64,000 nt of DNA from an uncultured Roseovarius sp. (lineage in GTDB: Bacteria > Pseudomonadota > Alphaproteobacteria > Rhodobacterales > Rhodobacteraceae). The stretch spans positions 372,001-436,000 of the forward strand of contig CANMFU010000002.1 of assembly GCA_947497295.1 (NCBI GenBank), in the 5' to 3' direction. Shown in pieces: positions 1 through 10,134 of the stretch (positions are counted from its first letter, which is position 1; every line of letters starts with the position of its first letter). Below the pieces are notes generated by a model. The model ran no database searches and was not told the origin of the DNA. It worked only from the letters and a program-made list of their open reading frames with translations. A program made the position numbers and the translations under genes.

Positions 1-639
1 GGCAGGCATCAGGAACGGGATGGTGATCGTGCGCACCGCCGTCAGGCGACTGGCGCCGAGGTTCAGCGCCGCTTCCTCCAGCGTGGTGTCGAACTTTTGC
101 AGGCGCGCGGATATCACCAGCGTTGCAATGGTCGTGATGAAGGAAAACTGGCCTAATATTACCAGCGCCAGACCAGGGCGCAAAAAGGTCGCGTCGATCT
201 TTGCGGCGTCCCACAGCTGGTTGGCGACGGTGGAAGAAAATACAAGGATCGAAATGCCCAGAACGATCCCCGGCACCACTAACGGCAGAAGCATCAGCAC
301 ATAGAGCAGGCCGCGCCCACGAAATTTGTAGCGGTTGAACAGGAACGCGTTGGACGTACCCACCGCGACCGACAGAATCGCCACGCAGGCCCCGACGATG
401 GCCGAGGTGCTAATGGCGCCGAGGATGGCGCGCTCGTGAAAGACGCCGATCTTGGGCGAGGTCTTGCCAAAAAACCAATCCAGCGTGAAACCCTGCCACG
501 GCAGCGACGGGAACTGGCTGTCGTTGAACGCGAATACCGCGACGACCGCCAGGGGCAGCGTCAGGTAGACGAAGAACAGCACGACATAGCTGGTCCATAT
601 GACAGTCAGCGCGCGCGGTGTGGGGATTGTGGGGATCAT
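1..639 (-). CDS. ABC transporter permease, PotC class (partial)
   Basis: Inner-membrane permease of a binding-protein-dependent importer of the spermidine/putrescine/opine class. Only the first 213 codons are present; the C-terminus lies outside the window. The translated protein has an N-terminal membrane segment, several further hydrophobic helices and, near the truncated end, the EAA loop (EEAALNLGAS) that docks on the ATPase. The ATG overlaps the stop of the preceding permease by one base (TGATG), so the two are translationally coupled. It is the last visible gene of the minus-strand operon binding protein-ATPase-permease-permease. The substrate cannot be read from sequence; polyamine or a related cation is the family default. 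Confidence 0.85.
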   Translation of the reverse strand, partial: MIPTIPTPRALTVIWTSYVVLFFVYLTLPLAVVAVFAFNDSQFPSLPWQGFTLDWFFGKTSPKIGVFHERAILGAISTSAIVGACVAILSVAVGTSNAFLFNRYKFRGRGLLYVLMLLPLVVPGIVLGISILVFSSTVANQLWDAAKIDATFLRPGLALVILGQFSFITTIATLVISARLQKFDTTLEEAALNLGASRLTAVRTITIPFLMPA

Positions 640-1496
640 CAGCCCATCGTCCTTTCCAGCGTCTGGCCGGTCAGCCGCAGCATCGCCCAGATGATGAAGG
701 ATGACGCAAAGAGCAGCATAAATCCGAAGGCCGCGCCCAGCTCCCAGTTAAAGCGGACGATGAACTGCGAATAGATCATTTCAGTGAACCACAGGCTGTC
801 CTTGCCGCCCAGCATGGTGGGGGTCAGATAATTGCCAAGGCTCAGCATGAACACCACGATGCAGCCCGACACGATTCCGGGCACGGCGTGGGGGATCACG
901 ATTTCGCGCATCACCGACCAGCCCGATCCGCCCAGATCATAGCCCGCCTCGATCACCGCATCATCGAGGCTGTCCAGCGTCGTGACCAGCGGCACCACCA
1001 TGAACAGCATCGAGGTATAGACGAGGCCGGTCATGATGGCAGCATCGTTATACAGCATTTCCACCGGGCCGGAGACGACGCCGGACCATTGCAGGAATTG
1101 CGAGATCACGCCGGTCTCGCGCAGGAGGATCATCCAGCCGAAGGTGCGCACCAATTCGGACACCCAGAACGGGATAAGGCATAGCAGGAACAGGACCGAC
1201 CGCGCCCGGCCCCGCACCATTTTTGCGATGTAATAGGACACCGGGAACGCGATCAGCAGCGTGATCAGCGTCGCCATGATCGACATGACGGCGGTGCGCA
1301 TGAAGGTCCGCATATAGAGCGGTTCGGTCAGGACGGTTTTATAATTGGCGATGCTGGTTTCATATTCACCCACCCCGACGCGTTCGCGCAAGGACAGCAG
1401 AGCCATGTCGACATGCGGGATGATGATCAGCAGCGTCAGCCACAACAGCAGCGGCATCAGCAGCAGGATAAACCCAAGGCGGGCGCTGGCGGCCAT
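639..1496 (-). CDS. ABC transporter permease, PotB class
   Basis: 285-residue inner-membrane permease, the first of two in this importer. An N-terminal transmembrane helix (about residues 7-27) is followed by a periplasmic stretch and five more hydrophobic segments. The EAA loop lies near residues 183-200 (EAGYDLGGSGWSVMREIVIP), with the usual G in place. It starts 3 bp after the ATPase stop and its own stop overlaps the start of the next permease, typical of a tightly coupled transport operon. PotB/YdcU-type assignment is from fold and gene order; substrate unknown. Confidence 0.9.
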   Translation of the reverse strand: MAASARLGFILLLMPLLLWLTLLIIIPHVDMALLSLRERVGVGEYETSIANYKTVLTEPLYMRTFMRTAVMSIMATLITLLIAFPVSYYIAKMVRGRARSVLFLLCLIPFWVSELVRTFGWMILLRETGVISQFLQWSGVVSGPVEMLYNDAAIMTGLVYTSMLFMVVPLVTTLDSLDDAVIEAGYDLGGSGWSVMREIVIPHAVPGIVSGCIVVFMLSLGNYLTPTMLGGKDSLWFTEMIYSQFIVRFNWELGAAFGFMLLFASSFIIWAMLRLTGQTLERTMG

Positions 1497-1499
1497 GCC

Positions 1500-2597
<1,098 letters not shown>

Positions 2598-2622
2598 GGG
2601 ACTTCCGTCTAAATAAGGTGGA

Positions 2623-2643
2623 GGCGGCCCAGACCGGGCCGCC
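2623..2643 (-). other. GC-rich stem-loop between binding protein and ATPase genes
   Basis: Perfect 8-bp inverted repeat (GGCGGCCC, 5-nt loop, GGGCCGCC) in the 59-bp gap of the minus-strand operon. No T-run follows, so it is not a canonical terminator. Stem-loops at this place commonly protect the abundant binding-protein mRNA or attenuate transcription into the ATPase gene; that role is inferred. Confidence 0.6.
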
Positions 2644-2656
2644 CCCCATTTGCAGA

Positions 2657-3724
2657 TTATTGCGCGGCTTTGACGCGGTCGAGGATGCCGCCCTCGATGA
2701 CTTCCAGTCCTGCGGGGACCGGCGGATACCACTTGATGTTATCCACGGCCTCGGCGGGGAAGCTGCCCTGATACTGCGCCTTCAACTCGTCCGAGGCGAA
2801 TTCATCCGCGCCCTTGGAGGCGGTGAAGTTGCCAGCGGATTCGGTGATCATCGCGGCGATTTCGGGCTGCATTACAAAGTTGATGTAATCATAGGCCGCC
2901 TGATCGGACTGGCCCTTGGCGGGCAGAACAAACGTGTCAATCCAGCCCAGCGCGCCGGATGTGGGCGCGACAAAGTTGATGTCGGCATTGTCGCTGTTCA
3001 GCTTCCAGCCGCCGGTGTCCCACGCCATCGCGGCGACAACTTCGCCCGAGCGCACGAGATTCAGCAGCTCGTCACCGCCGGTCCAGTAGGTTTTGACGAC
3101 GGGTTTGCATTCAACCAGCTTGGCCTCGACCTGATCCATGATCTCCGTATAGGCGGCTTCGTCGCCATAGGCGGCGAAGGGGTCAAGACCCATCGAGAAG
3201 GCAAAGCCAATCAGAGTGGGGCGCTTGAGACGGTAGGAAACCTTGCCCTCCAGCGACGGATCGCAAAGATCTGTGTAATCCTTGACGGTTTCTGCATCGG
3301 CCGTGTTCACGATCAAGCCGCTGGTGCCCCAGATATGCGGGACGGCGTAAATCTCCCCATCAACGGTCGAGTTTGCCTTGGTCGCGTCCAGCATTGAGGG
3401 CACGAACAGCTCGGTCTTGATCTGGCTCATGTCAATGGGTTTGTAGATACCAAATTCAGCCTGCGGTCCGGCAATGCGGTCCTGGCTGGGCTGGGCCAAG
3501 TCGAACCCGCCGCCGCCGGTGGCGCGCAGCTTGGCGATCATTTCCTCGTTATTGGACATCGTGACTTCGACGGTATGGCCGGTTTCGGCCTCGAATTTCT
3601 CGATCACGTTCTCGGGCGCGTAGCCGCCCCATGTCAGCAGGCGCAGGGTGTCGGCCTGCGCGGCGCCGGCCAGTAGCGCGGTGGTGGCGACACCTGCGGT
3701 CAATGTGCGTAGAATAATTTTCAT
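2657..3724 (-). CDS. Periplasmic substrate-binding protein, PotD/PotF class
   Basis: 355-residue extracytoplasmic solute-binding protein, first gene of the minus-strand transporter operon. A Sec signal peptide occupies residues 1-24 (ends AAQA-D). The mature protein begins TLRLLTWGGYAPE, the hallmark first strand of the PotD/PotF/opine family. Acidic and aromatic residues typical of cation-binding clefts follow (for example AMAWDTGGW and the WGTSGL segment). It delivers substrate to the two permeases downstream. Upstream lies a 179-bp gap and then a broken LysR gene. Family assignment is firm; ligand (polyamine, amino-acid derivative or amine) is not determinable. Confidence 0.92.
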   Translation of the reverse strand: MKIILRTLTAGVATTALLAGAAQADTLRLLTWGGYAPENVIEKFEAETGHTVEVTMSNNEEMIAKLRATGGGGFDLAQPSQDRIAGPQAEFGIYKPIDMSQIKTELFVPSMLDATKANSTVDGEIYAVPHIWGTSGLIVNTADAETVKDYTDLCDPSLEGKVSYRLKRPTLIGFAFSMGLDPFAAYGDEAAYTEIMDQVEAKLVECKPVVKTYWTGGDELLNLVRSGEVVAAMAWDTGGWKLNSDNADINFVAPTSGALGWIDTFVLPAKGQSDQAAYDYINFVMQPEIAAMITESAGNFTASKGADEFASDELKAQYQGSFPAEAVDNIKWYPPVPAGLEVIEGGILDRVKAAQ

Positions 3725-3903
3725 ATCTGTCTCCCTTTGTCTTTCTGGAAATCCACGCCACGTTCCTATCTTCTATTCGCGACAGTTTTGTGACGTGCGC
3801 GGAAACCGCCGCTTGGTAAAATTGGGCAGGATCGTGCTGACGCACAATAGGCCCAAGTTCGGTCCCACCGTCAACAGAGGACGGAAGGCCAAGGTCCAAA
3901 AAT

Positions 3904-4744
3904 TTAACCTTTGGTCAAAATTTCTGACGCTCCGTCTAAAATCATGAATGGCGCAATATGGCGTCGGATGCTGGCCTGCATTTCCGCCCTGCCCTCACCG
4001 GGCGCATGATCGCGGGACGCAATCATCACGCTTTCATGCACTATGCGCGGCGCAAACGGGCGCCAGATGACGCCATCGCGCAAATCGGCCTTGCCGTCGA
4101 TCGGGTCGATGGTTGCAACATTGCAACCGGCTGCCACCATGTTGCGCAGGAGGGCGTAACAATGGCTGAGCGATTTGTAGCTCAGCGGCACGCCGGCCCC
4201 AAACATCCGGCGTTTCAGCTGCCGGTCCACCACGTGATCGCCGTTCAGGCCGGTGGCTGGAACAGGTGCATTTATCAGACCGATCTTGATCTGGCCGCTC
4301 GCTGTCCAATCCGCGATCTGTTGCGAAGAATGGATGTGCAGCGCGACATGGCTGCCGGGGTGTTGGGGTGAAAGTCGGCGATCAGCTTCGGCAGCAGGTT
4401 CATCGCCATGACGCCGTTAATGGCGATGCTGACGCCCCCCCCCCGGCGCAGCCCTGACGGATGTCATCAGCACGCCGGTCTACGCGCGCCAGTGCCATCA
4501 GCCCTTGCGTGATTTCGCCGCGCAGCTGCGCCGCCTCACCTGTCGGATCAAAGAAACCCCTTTACAGAGGAACCGCCGAAAACCCAGCTCATCCTCCAGA
4601 TTGCTCAGCGCGATACTGACCGCTGGTTGCGTCAGATTCCGCCGCTGCGCCGCCTGACTGACCGATCCGCCCTCAAACAGGGCGTTGAAATCTTCTAGAT
4701 GGCAGACCTTGAAGATCGAGGTGCTGCGGCGCTTGCTTTTGCAC
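3904..4744 (-). pseudogene. LysR-type regulator, frameshifted pseudogene
   Basis: Reading the minus strand gives a LysR family regulator spread over three frames. The helix-turn-helix is clear (FNALFEGGSVSQAAQRR, then NLTQPAVSIALSNLEDELG). At about 4550 one base appears missing between SL and DPTGEAA. A run of ten G (4435-4444) shifts the frame again before VSIAINGVMAMNLLPKLIAD. A third shift near 4356 leads into HVALHIHSSQQIADW and the intact C-terminal 109 codons ending at 3904. No clear ATG remains at the N-terminus; a stop lies just upstream in the HTH frame. Together the pieces make a roughly normal-length LysR protein. It lies divergent to the catabolic operon, the usual place for its activator. 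All three lesions are single-base type and near homopolymers, so sequencing error must be excluded. Confidence 0.75.
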
Positions 4745-4769
4745 AGGAAAATCGAACGAAACTATATTT

Positions 4770-4786
4770 TATATTGAATTGATATA
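4770..4786. promoter_or_regulatory. LysR-box-like dyad upstream of catabolic operon
   Basis: TATATTGAATTGATATA is a 5-bp dyad with a 7-bp spacer that satisfies the T-N11-A pattern of LysR operators. It lies in a strikingly AT-rich patch of an otherwise GC-rich region, about 55 bp upstream of the oxidoreductase start and beside the broken LysR gene. Function as operator is inferred from position and symmetry. Confidence 0.45.
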
Positions 4787-4840
4787 TACAAACGCAGTTT
4801 CTAAGCTTTCTCTACGCAGGCGTCGCAAACTGGGGGCAAG

Positions 4841-6175
4841 ATGGCAGCAGCGCAAGATCACGGCCAGGATGTCTGGGCCAAAAGTTGGAAGCGCAGCTCG
4901 TACTGGCTGGATGGCCTCGTGCCGCCCGATCTGCCCAGTGCGGACCTGCCGGGGCGCGTCGATGTGGTGGTTGTTGGCTCGGGCTATACGGGTCTGAACG
5001 CGGCGATAGAGACGGCACGCGGCGGGCGTAGCACACTGGTGCTGGAAGCGGAAACGCCCGGCTGGGGATGCAGCACGCGCAATGGCGGACAGATCAGCAC
5101 GTCGATCAAACCGTCACTGGCCAAGCTGACGGCGCGCCACGGCCAGGATCGCGCCCATGCCCTTCGCGGCGAGGGGCAGGCAGCGCTGGCATGGATCGAG
5201 GACCGCATCAAAACCGAGAATATCGACTGCGATTTCCACCGCGCAGGGCGCTTTCACGCGGCCCACACCCCCGCAGCCTACGAGACACTGGCCCGCGACG
5301 CCGAGGCGCTGATGCGGGATGAGGGCATCGAGGCGTATATGATTACGCGCGATCAACAGCGGGGCGAGTTGGGCACCGACGTCTATCATGGCGGCACACT
5401 GTTTCCCGGCCACGCGGCGGTCAATCCAGCGCTCTATCATCACGGCCTGCTGAACGCAGCGCTGAAGGCGGGCGTACAGGTCAAGGGGCAAACGCCCGTG
5501 ACGGTGATCACGCGCACGGCGACGGGATTCGAGGTGCAGACACCGCGCGGCACCGTTCTGGCCAGTGATGTCGCCATTGCGACCAACGGCTATACCACCC
5601 GGCTCACCCCCTGGCAGCAGCGTCGTGTCATCCCCATCGGCAGCTATATCATCGCGACCGAGCCGTTGCCGAAGGACGTGATCGACCAGCTGTTTCCCAC
5701 GGACCGCATCGCCAGCGACACGTGCAAGGTGATCTATTATTACCGCGCCTCACCCGACCGCACGCGCATCCTGTTCGGGGGCCGGGTATCGGCGGGCGAG
5801 ACCGATCCGCGCGTCAGCGGCCCGCGCCTGCATGCCGATATGTGCCGGATCTTTCCCGAACTGGCAGATTCGCGCATCAGCCACAGCTGGATGGGCACCG
5901 TTGCCTATACCTTTGACGAGCTGGCACATACCGGCACGCATGGCGGTATGCATTACGCCATGGGCTATTGCGGATCGGGCGTATCGATGGCGTCCTATCT
6001 GGGGATGCGTATGGGACAGAAGATACTGGGGCTGGCCGAGGGGCGCACGGCTTTCGACGATCTGCCCTTTCACACGCGGCCCTTCTATACCGGGCGGCCC
6101 TGGTTCCTGCCCGCCGCCGTCGCCTGGTATCGCTGGAACGACACCCGCCAGATGAAACGTGCGATGGCGGGCTAA
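4841..6175 (+). CDS. FAD-dependent amine oxidoreductase, PuuB/DAO family
   Basis: 444-residue flavoprotein of the glycine/D-amino-acid oxidase (DAO) family, closest in pattern to gamma-glutamylputrescine oxidases. The Rossmann dinucleotide motif is at residues 46-51 (GSGYTG) within VVVVGSGYTGLNAA, with the acidic ribose-binding residue in LVLEAE. The segment GCSTRNGGQIS at about 76-87 is the typical flavin-contact loop of this subfamily, and the C-terminal motif GYCGSGVSMA closes the FAD site. It probably oxidises a secondary amine or N-substituted amino acid. First gene of an operon that continues with an importer, a GMC dehydrogenase, an enolase-type enzyme and a cupin. The exact substrate is unknown. 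Confidence 0.85.
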   Translation: MAAAQDHGQDVWAKSWKRSSYWLDGLVPPDLPSADLPGRVDVVVVGSGYTGLNAAIETARGGRSTLVLEAETPGWGCSTRNGGQISTSIKPSLAKLTARHGQDRAHALRGEGQAALAWIEDRIKTENIDCDFHRAGRFHAAHTPAAYETLARDAEALMRDEGIEAYMITRDQQRGELGTDVYHGGTLFPGHAAVNPALYHHGLLNAALKAGVQVKGQTPVTVITRTATGFEVQTPRGTVLASDVAIATNGYTTRLTPWQQRRVIPIGSYIIATEPLPKDVIDQLFPTDRIASDTCKVIYYYRASPDRTRILFGGRVSAGETDPRVSGPRLHADMCRIFPELADSRISHSWMGTVAYTFDELAHTGTHGGMHYAMGYCGSGVSMASYLGMRMGQKILGLAEGRTAFDDLPFHTRPFYTGRPWFLPAAVAWYRWNDTRQMKRAMAG

Positions 6176-6227
6176 TAAACGCCACCGGAAAACCGGGGCG
6201 ATCATTCAACAGATGGAGGAGACTATA

Positions 6228-7265
6228 ATGAAACGGACCACACTCACCTTGGCCGCATCCCTGCTCGCCACAACCGCGCTGGCCGAAGGCCAGGAACTGA
6301 CCGTCGCCAGCTGGGGCGGCTCGTACCAGGACGCCCAGAGCAAGGCCCTCTTCGAGCCCTATGAAGCCGCAACCGGCAACACGATCAAGCAGGAAACCTA
6401 TGGCGGCATGTCGGATGTGCGCCTGCAGGTCTCATCGGGTCAGGTGACGCTGGACGTGGTTGCCAGCGGATCGGGCTCGGCCGCGCGGGCGGGCGCCGAG
6501 GGGCTGCTGGAGCCGCTGGATTATGACGTGATCGACGTCAGCAACTTTCCCGATGCGTTCTATAGCGAATATTGCGTCGGCGGCGATGTCTTCTCGGTCG
6601 TGCCCGCGTTCAGTACCGAAAAATACGGCGAGGATGGCCCCAAAGGCTGGGCCGATTTCTGGGATACAGAGAAATTCCCCGGATCTCGCGCCTATCGCGG
6701 CACCGTGTCGGGCGCGCTGGAGCCTGCGATGATGGCGCTGGGTGTCGCGCCCGAGGATGTCTATGCCGAGCTGAGCAGCGAGGAAGGGATCGAGCGGGCG
6801 CTGGACAAGATCCGCGAGCTGAAGCCGAATATCGCGGTTTTCTGGTCCTCGGGCGCGCAGCACGCGCAGCTGATGAAGGACGGTGAGGTGGACATGACCA
6901 CCGGCTGGAACGGCCGGTTCGACAATGCCGCCGCCGATGGCGCCAAGGTGTCCTATTTCTATGATCAGGGCCTGCTGGATTACGACTGCTTTGCCATCCC
7001 CAAGGGCGCCCCGAACAAGGATCTGGCGATGCAGTTCATCGCCGAGATTTCCAAGGCGGACTATCAGGATGACTTGCCGAAATATATCACCTACGGCCCC
7101 ACAAACTCGGACGCCTACGACACCGGCGAGATCAGCGAAGAGGTTGCGGCGACCCTGCCATCCTCGCCCGCGAACATGGACATGCAGCTGCCCATCTCGC
7201 TGGAATGGTATGCCGAGTGGGAGCAGATCGCAGCCGAGATGTATCAGGAGATGCTGACTGAATAG
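6228..7265 (+). CDS. Periplasmic substrate-binding protein, PotD/opine class
   Basis: 345-residue solute-binding protein of the second importer. The signal peptide is short (residues 1-19, ending ALA-E), and the mature start LTVASWGGSYQDAQ is the family's first strand. The ATG at 6228 follows GGAGGA at good distance; an upstream in-frame ATG at 6159 lies inside the previous gene and has no ribosome site. The protein differs from the binding protein at 2657 in its N-terminal motif (ASWGGSYQDA against LLTWGGYAPE), so the two importers probably recognise different ligands. Located 52 bp after the oxidase gene. Confidence 0.92.
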   Translation: MKRTTLTLAASLLATTALAEGQELTVASWGGSYQDAQSKALFEPYEAATGNTIKQETYGGMSDVRLQVSSGQVTLDVVASGSGSAARAGAEGLLEPLDYDVIDVSNFPDAFYSEYCVGGDVFSVVPAFSTEKYGEDGPKGWADFWDTEKFPGSRAYRGTVSGALEPAMMALGVAPEDVYAELSSEEGIERALDKIRELKPNIAVFWSSGAQHAQLMKDGEVDMTTGWNGRFDNAAADGAKVSYFYDQGLLDYDCFAIPKGAPNKDLAMQFIAEISKADYQDDLPKYITYGPTNSDAYDTGEISEEVAATLPSSPANMDMQLPISLEWYAEWEQIAAEMYQEMLTE

Positions 7266-7277
7266 GCTCGCATCACA

Positions 7278-7304
7278 GCCATGGGCGGCGCGCCTGCCCA
7301 TGGC
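7278..7304 (+). other. Stem-loop after second binding-protein gene
   Basis: Perfect 9-bp inverted repeat GCCATGGGC / GCCCATGGC, the loop itself containing the palindrome GGCGCGCC, 12 bp after the binding-protein stop. There is no T-run. It sequesters the ATG at 7300, supporting use of the TTG at 7339 for the ATPase. It mirrors the hairpin after the first binding-protein gene. Confidence 0.6.
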
Positions 7305-7338
7305 CACCCGGACCCATGACCGACGAGGGAGCGAGATT

Positions 7339-8424
7339 TTGACCACCAAACCCGACGCCCTGCCGATCACCGTGCGCGGCGTGACCAAGACCTATGGCCG
7401 CGTGCGCGCGCTGGACGATGTCTCGCTCGATGTGAAAAGCGGCGAGTTTCTGACCCTGCTGGGCCCCTCCGGGTCCGGCAAGACGACGCTGCTGATGGTG
7501 CTGGCGGGCTTTACCCGGCCCGACAAGGGCAGTCTAAAATTCGGCGAGCATGAGATGATCCGCACCGCGCCGCATTTGCGCGGGGTCGGCATGGTGTTCC
7601 AGAATTACGCGCTGTTTCCGCATATGACCGTGGCGGGCAATGTCGGCTATCCGCTGCGCCTGCGCGGCACGCCCAAGGCCGAAATGGCCGAGCGGATCGA
7701 GCGCGCGCTGGATCTGGTGCAACTGGGCGGCTACGGCAAACGCGGGATCGAGCAACTGTCCGGCGGGCAGAAACAGCGCGTCGCGCTGGCCCGCTCGATC
7801 GTGTTCGAGCCGCGCATCCTGCTGATGGACGAGCCGCTGAGCGCGCTGGACAAGAAGCTGCGCGACCGCATGCAGATCGAGCTGCGCCACCTGCACGAAC
7901 AGCTGGGCATGACCACCGTTTACGTCACCCACGATCAGCGCGAGGCGCTGACCATGTCCGACCGGATCGCCGTGGTCAACCATGGCCGCATCATGCAACT
8001 GGCCGAACCTCAGCAGCTGTATGACCGGCCGGAGAACAAGTTTGTTGCCGATTTCATCGGCGATTCCAGCTTCTTGCCGGTGATGCGGGGCGGGGCGGGG
8101 GTGACGTTCGGTGATATGGCGATCCGGATGGACGGCGCCGTGCCGGACGCCGATTCCCTGCTGCTGATGATCCGGCCCGAACGCGCCCGCCTGCTGAATG
8201 GCGAGACGCCGGAGGATACTAATGTCTTCGAGGCGACAGTGACCGAGCTGGTCTATCAGGGCGAAAGTTATCTGCTTTATGCACGGCTGAAGGACGGCAG
8301 CGAGATTGCCGTGCGCGGCGCGATCCGTGAGGGGACGTATCAGAACCTGCCGCGCGCCGGGGATACCGCGCGGCTGGGCCTGCACCGCGCCGATACGGTC
8401 GTCATCGCCGGCGAGGACGCCTAG
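7339..8424 (+). CDS. ABC transporter ATP-binding protein, PotA class
   Basis: 361-residue ATPase of the second importer. Walker A GPSGSGKT is at residues 42-49; the signature LSGGQ, Walker B LLMDE and the switch-histidine segment YVTHDQ follow in normal order, with a C-terminal TOBE-like region. I chose the TTG at 7339 because GAGGGAG lies 7 bases before it. The in-frame ATG at 7300 has no ribosome site and is buried in a hairpin. The stop is immediately followed by the ATG of the first permease, so the genes are coupled. Confidence 0.9.
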   Translation: MTTKPDALPITVRGVTKTYGRVRALDDVSLDVKSGEFLTLLGPSGSGKTTLLMVLAGFTRPDKGSLKFGEHEMIRTAPHLRGVGMVFQNYALFPHMTVAGNVGYPLRLRGTPKAEMAERIERALDLVQLGGYGKRGIEQLSGGQKQRVALARSIVFEPRILLMDEPLSALDKKLRDRMQIELRHLHEQLGMTTVYVTHDQREALTMSDRIAVVNHGRIMQLAEPQQLYDRPENKFVADFIGDSSFLPVMRGGAGVTFGDMAIRMDGAVPDADSLLLMIRPERARLLNGETPEDTNVFEATVTELVYQGESYLLYARLKDGSEIAVRGAIREGTYQNLPRAGDTARLGLHRADTVVIAGEDA

Positions 8425-9309
8425 ATGGCCGCCGCCGACATGAACGCCGCCGGCCTGCGCCGGGACGAGCGCGCCGAGCGCTGGCGCCTTTTCGGCCTCA
8501 GCTCGCCCGCCTTGCTGCTGGTGCTGGTGATCCTCGTGATCCCGGTCGGGTGGCTGTTCTACGTGTCCTTCATCGGCGCGGACGGCACTTTCTCGCTGGA
8601 GAATTACGAGCGCATGATCAAGCGAAAATCCTATTCGCGCATCTTCATCACCACGTTTCAGGTCAGCCTGCTGACCACGGGGCTGTGCATCCTCATCGGC
8701 TATCCGCTGGCCTATTTCATGTCGCAACTGCCGGTGAAATGGGCCAACCTGTGTCTGATAACGGTGCTTTTGCCCTTCTGGACCTCGCTATTGGTGCGGA
8801 CCTATGCGTGGCTGGTGCTGCTGCAGAAACAGGGGCTGGTGAACCAGTGGGCCATATCCATGGGCCTTTGGGACGAGCCGCTGAAATTCGTGCATAACAT
8901 GACGGGCACGCTGATCGGCATGGTGCATATCATGCTGCCTTTCCTGATCCTGCCGGTCTATGGCGCGATGCGGGCCATTGACGGCGATTACCTGAAGGCG
9001 GCGTCCAACCTTGGCGCCAGCCCGCGCCGGGCGTTCTGGACGGTGTTTTTCCCGCTCAGCACGCCCGGCCTGTTCGCGGGATCGCTGATGGTGTTCGTGC
9101 TCTGCCTTGGGTTTTTCGTCACGCCGGCGGTGCTGGGGGGCGGGCGCGTGATCATGGTGTCGATGAAGATCGTCTCGAACATCGAGCTTTTCGTGAACTG
9201 GGGCGCGGCCAGCGCGCTGGGGGTGGTGCTGCTGCTGATGACGGCGGTGATCCTGTGGATCGCGTCGCGGTTCCTAAAGTTGGAGCAGATGACGGGCGGG
9301 GGGCACTGA
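8425..9309 (+). CDS. ABC transporter permease, PotB class
   Basis: 294-residue inner-membrane permease. A membrane helix at about residues 26-46 is followed by a periplasmic loop, then five helices. The EAA-type loop (KAASNLGASPRRAFWTVFFP) lies about two thirds along. Its ATG directly follows the ATPase stop; an internal ATG 15 bases on is an alternative start. It partners the permease at 9311 to form the membrane channel of the second importer. Confidence 0.9.
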   Translation: MAAADMNAAGLRRDERAERWRLFGLSSPALLLVLVILVIPVGWLFYVSFIGADGTFSLENYERMIKRKSYSRIFITTFQVSLLTTGLCILIGYPLAYFMSQLPVKWANLCLITVLLPFWTSLLVRTYAWLVLLQKQGLVNQWAISMGLWDEPLKFVHNMTGTLIGMVHIMLPFLILPVYGAMRAIDGDYLKAASNLGASPRRAFWTVFFPLSTPGLFAGSLMVFVLCLGFFVTPAVLGGGRVIMVSMKIVSNIELFVNWGAASALGVVLLLMTAVILWIASRFLKLEQMTGGGH

Positions 9310-9310
9310 T

Positions 9311-10129
9311 ATGGCAAACTGGCTGAAATCCCCCGCATCAGAGACACAAGTCACCCATGGCCAGCGCCTGTGGCTCTACGTGTTCGCGGGTATCGTCATG
9401 GTGCTGCTGGTGCTGCCGACGCTGGTGGTGATCCCGATGTCATTCTCGGATTCGCAATACCTGGAATTCCCGCCCGAGACATGGTCCTTGCGCTGGTACA
9501 GACACTATTTCGGCTCGGATGAATGGATGCTGGCCACGGCAACATCGGTCAAGACCGCCGTTCTGACGATGCTGGTCGCCACCCCGATCGGCGTGCTGGC
9601 GGCCTATGCGCTGCACGCGTCTAAGCTGCCCTATGTGCGGGCCGCCTTCGTCATGCTGATCACGCCGATGATGGTGCCTGTCGTGCTGATCGCGGTCGGC
9701 GCGTTCTATGCCTATGTGAAGCTGCAGATCCTCTATACGATCACCGGCCTTGTGCTGGCGCATACGCTGATGGCGATCCCGCTGGTGGTGATCGTCACCG
9801 GCTCGGCGTTGAAGGGGTATGACATGAACCAGGAGAATGCGGCGCGGTCCCTGGGCGCGCCGCGTTGGAAGGCGTTTGTGACCATCACCCTGCCGCAGAT
9901 CCGCTTTGCCGTGGTCACGTCGATGGTGCTGTCCTTCCTTGCGTCCTTCGACGAGGTGGTGATCGCCATGTTCGTATCGGGCGGCGACAACCCGACGCTG
10001 ACGCGCAACATGTTCAACGCGCTGCGCGACCAGATCGATCCGACGATTGCCGCGATCTCGACCATCATGATCCTTGTCACGACCCTGATGATGGTTCTTG
10101 CGTCGCTCTTTGGCCGTGGTAGATCCTGA
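9311..10129 (+). CDS. ABC transporter permease, PotC class
   Basis: 272-residue inner-membrane permease, second of the pair. It has an N-terminal helix at about residues 23-43, then five more hydrophobic segments. The ATPase-docking loop is ENAARSLGAPRWKAFVTITL. It begins one base after the stop of the preceding permease and ends 5 bp before the GMC dehydrogenase, so transport and catabolic enzymes share one transcript. Confidence 0.9.
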   Translation: MANWLKSPASETQVTHGQRLWLYVFAGIVMVLLVLPTLVVIPMSFSDSQYLEFPPETWSLRWYRHYFGSDEWMLATATSVKTAVLTMLVATPIGVLAAYALHASKLPYVRAAFVMLITPMMVPVVLIAVGAFYAYVKLQILYTITGLVLAHTLMAIPLVVIVTGSALKGYDMNQENAARSLGAPRWKAFVTITLPQIRFAVVTSMVLSFLASFDEVVIAMFVSGGDNPTLTRNMFNALRDQIDPTIAAISTIMILVTTLMMVLASLFGRGRS

Positions 10130-10134
10130 GACCG

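Noticed and set aside
4435..4444. Ten-base C/G run as a proven phase-variation tract
   Set aside because: Two more frameshifts in the same gene make decay or sequencing error at least as likely; kept only as a possibility.
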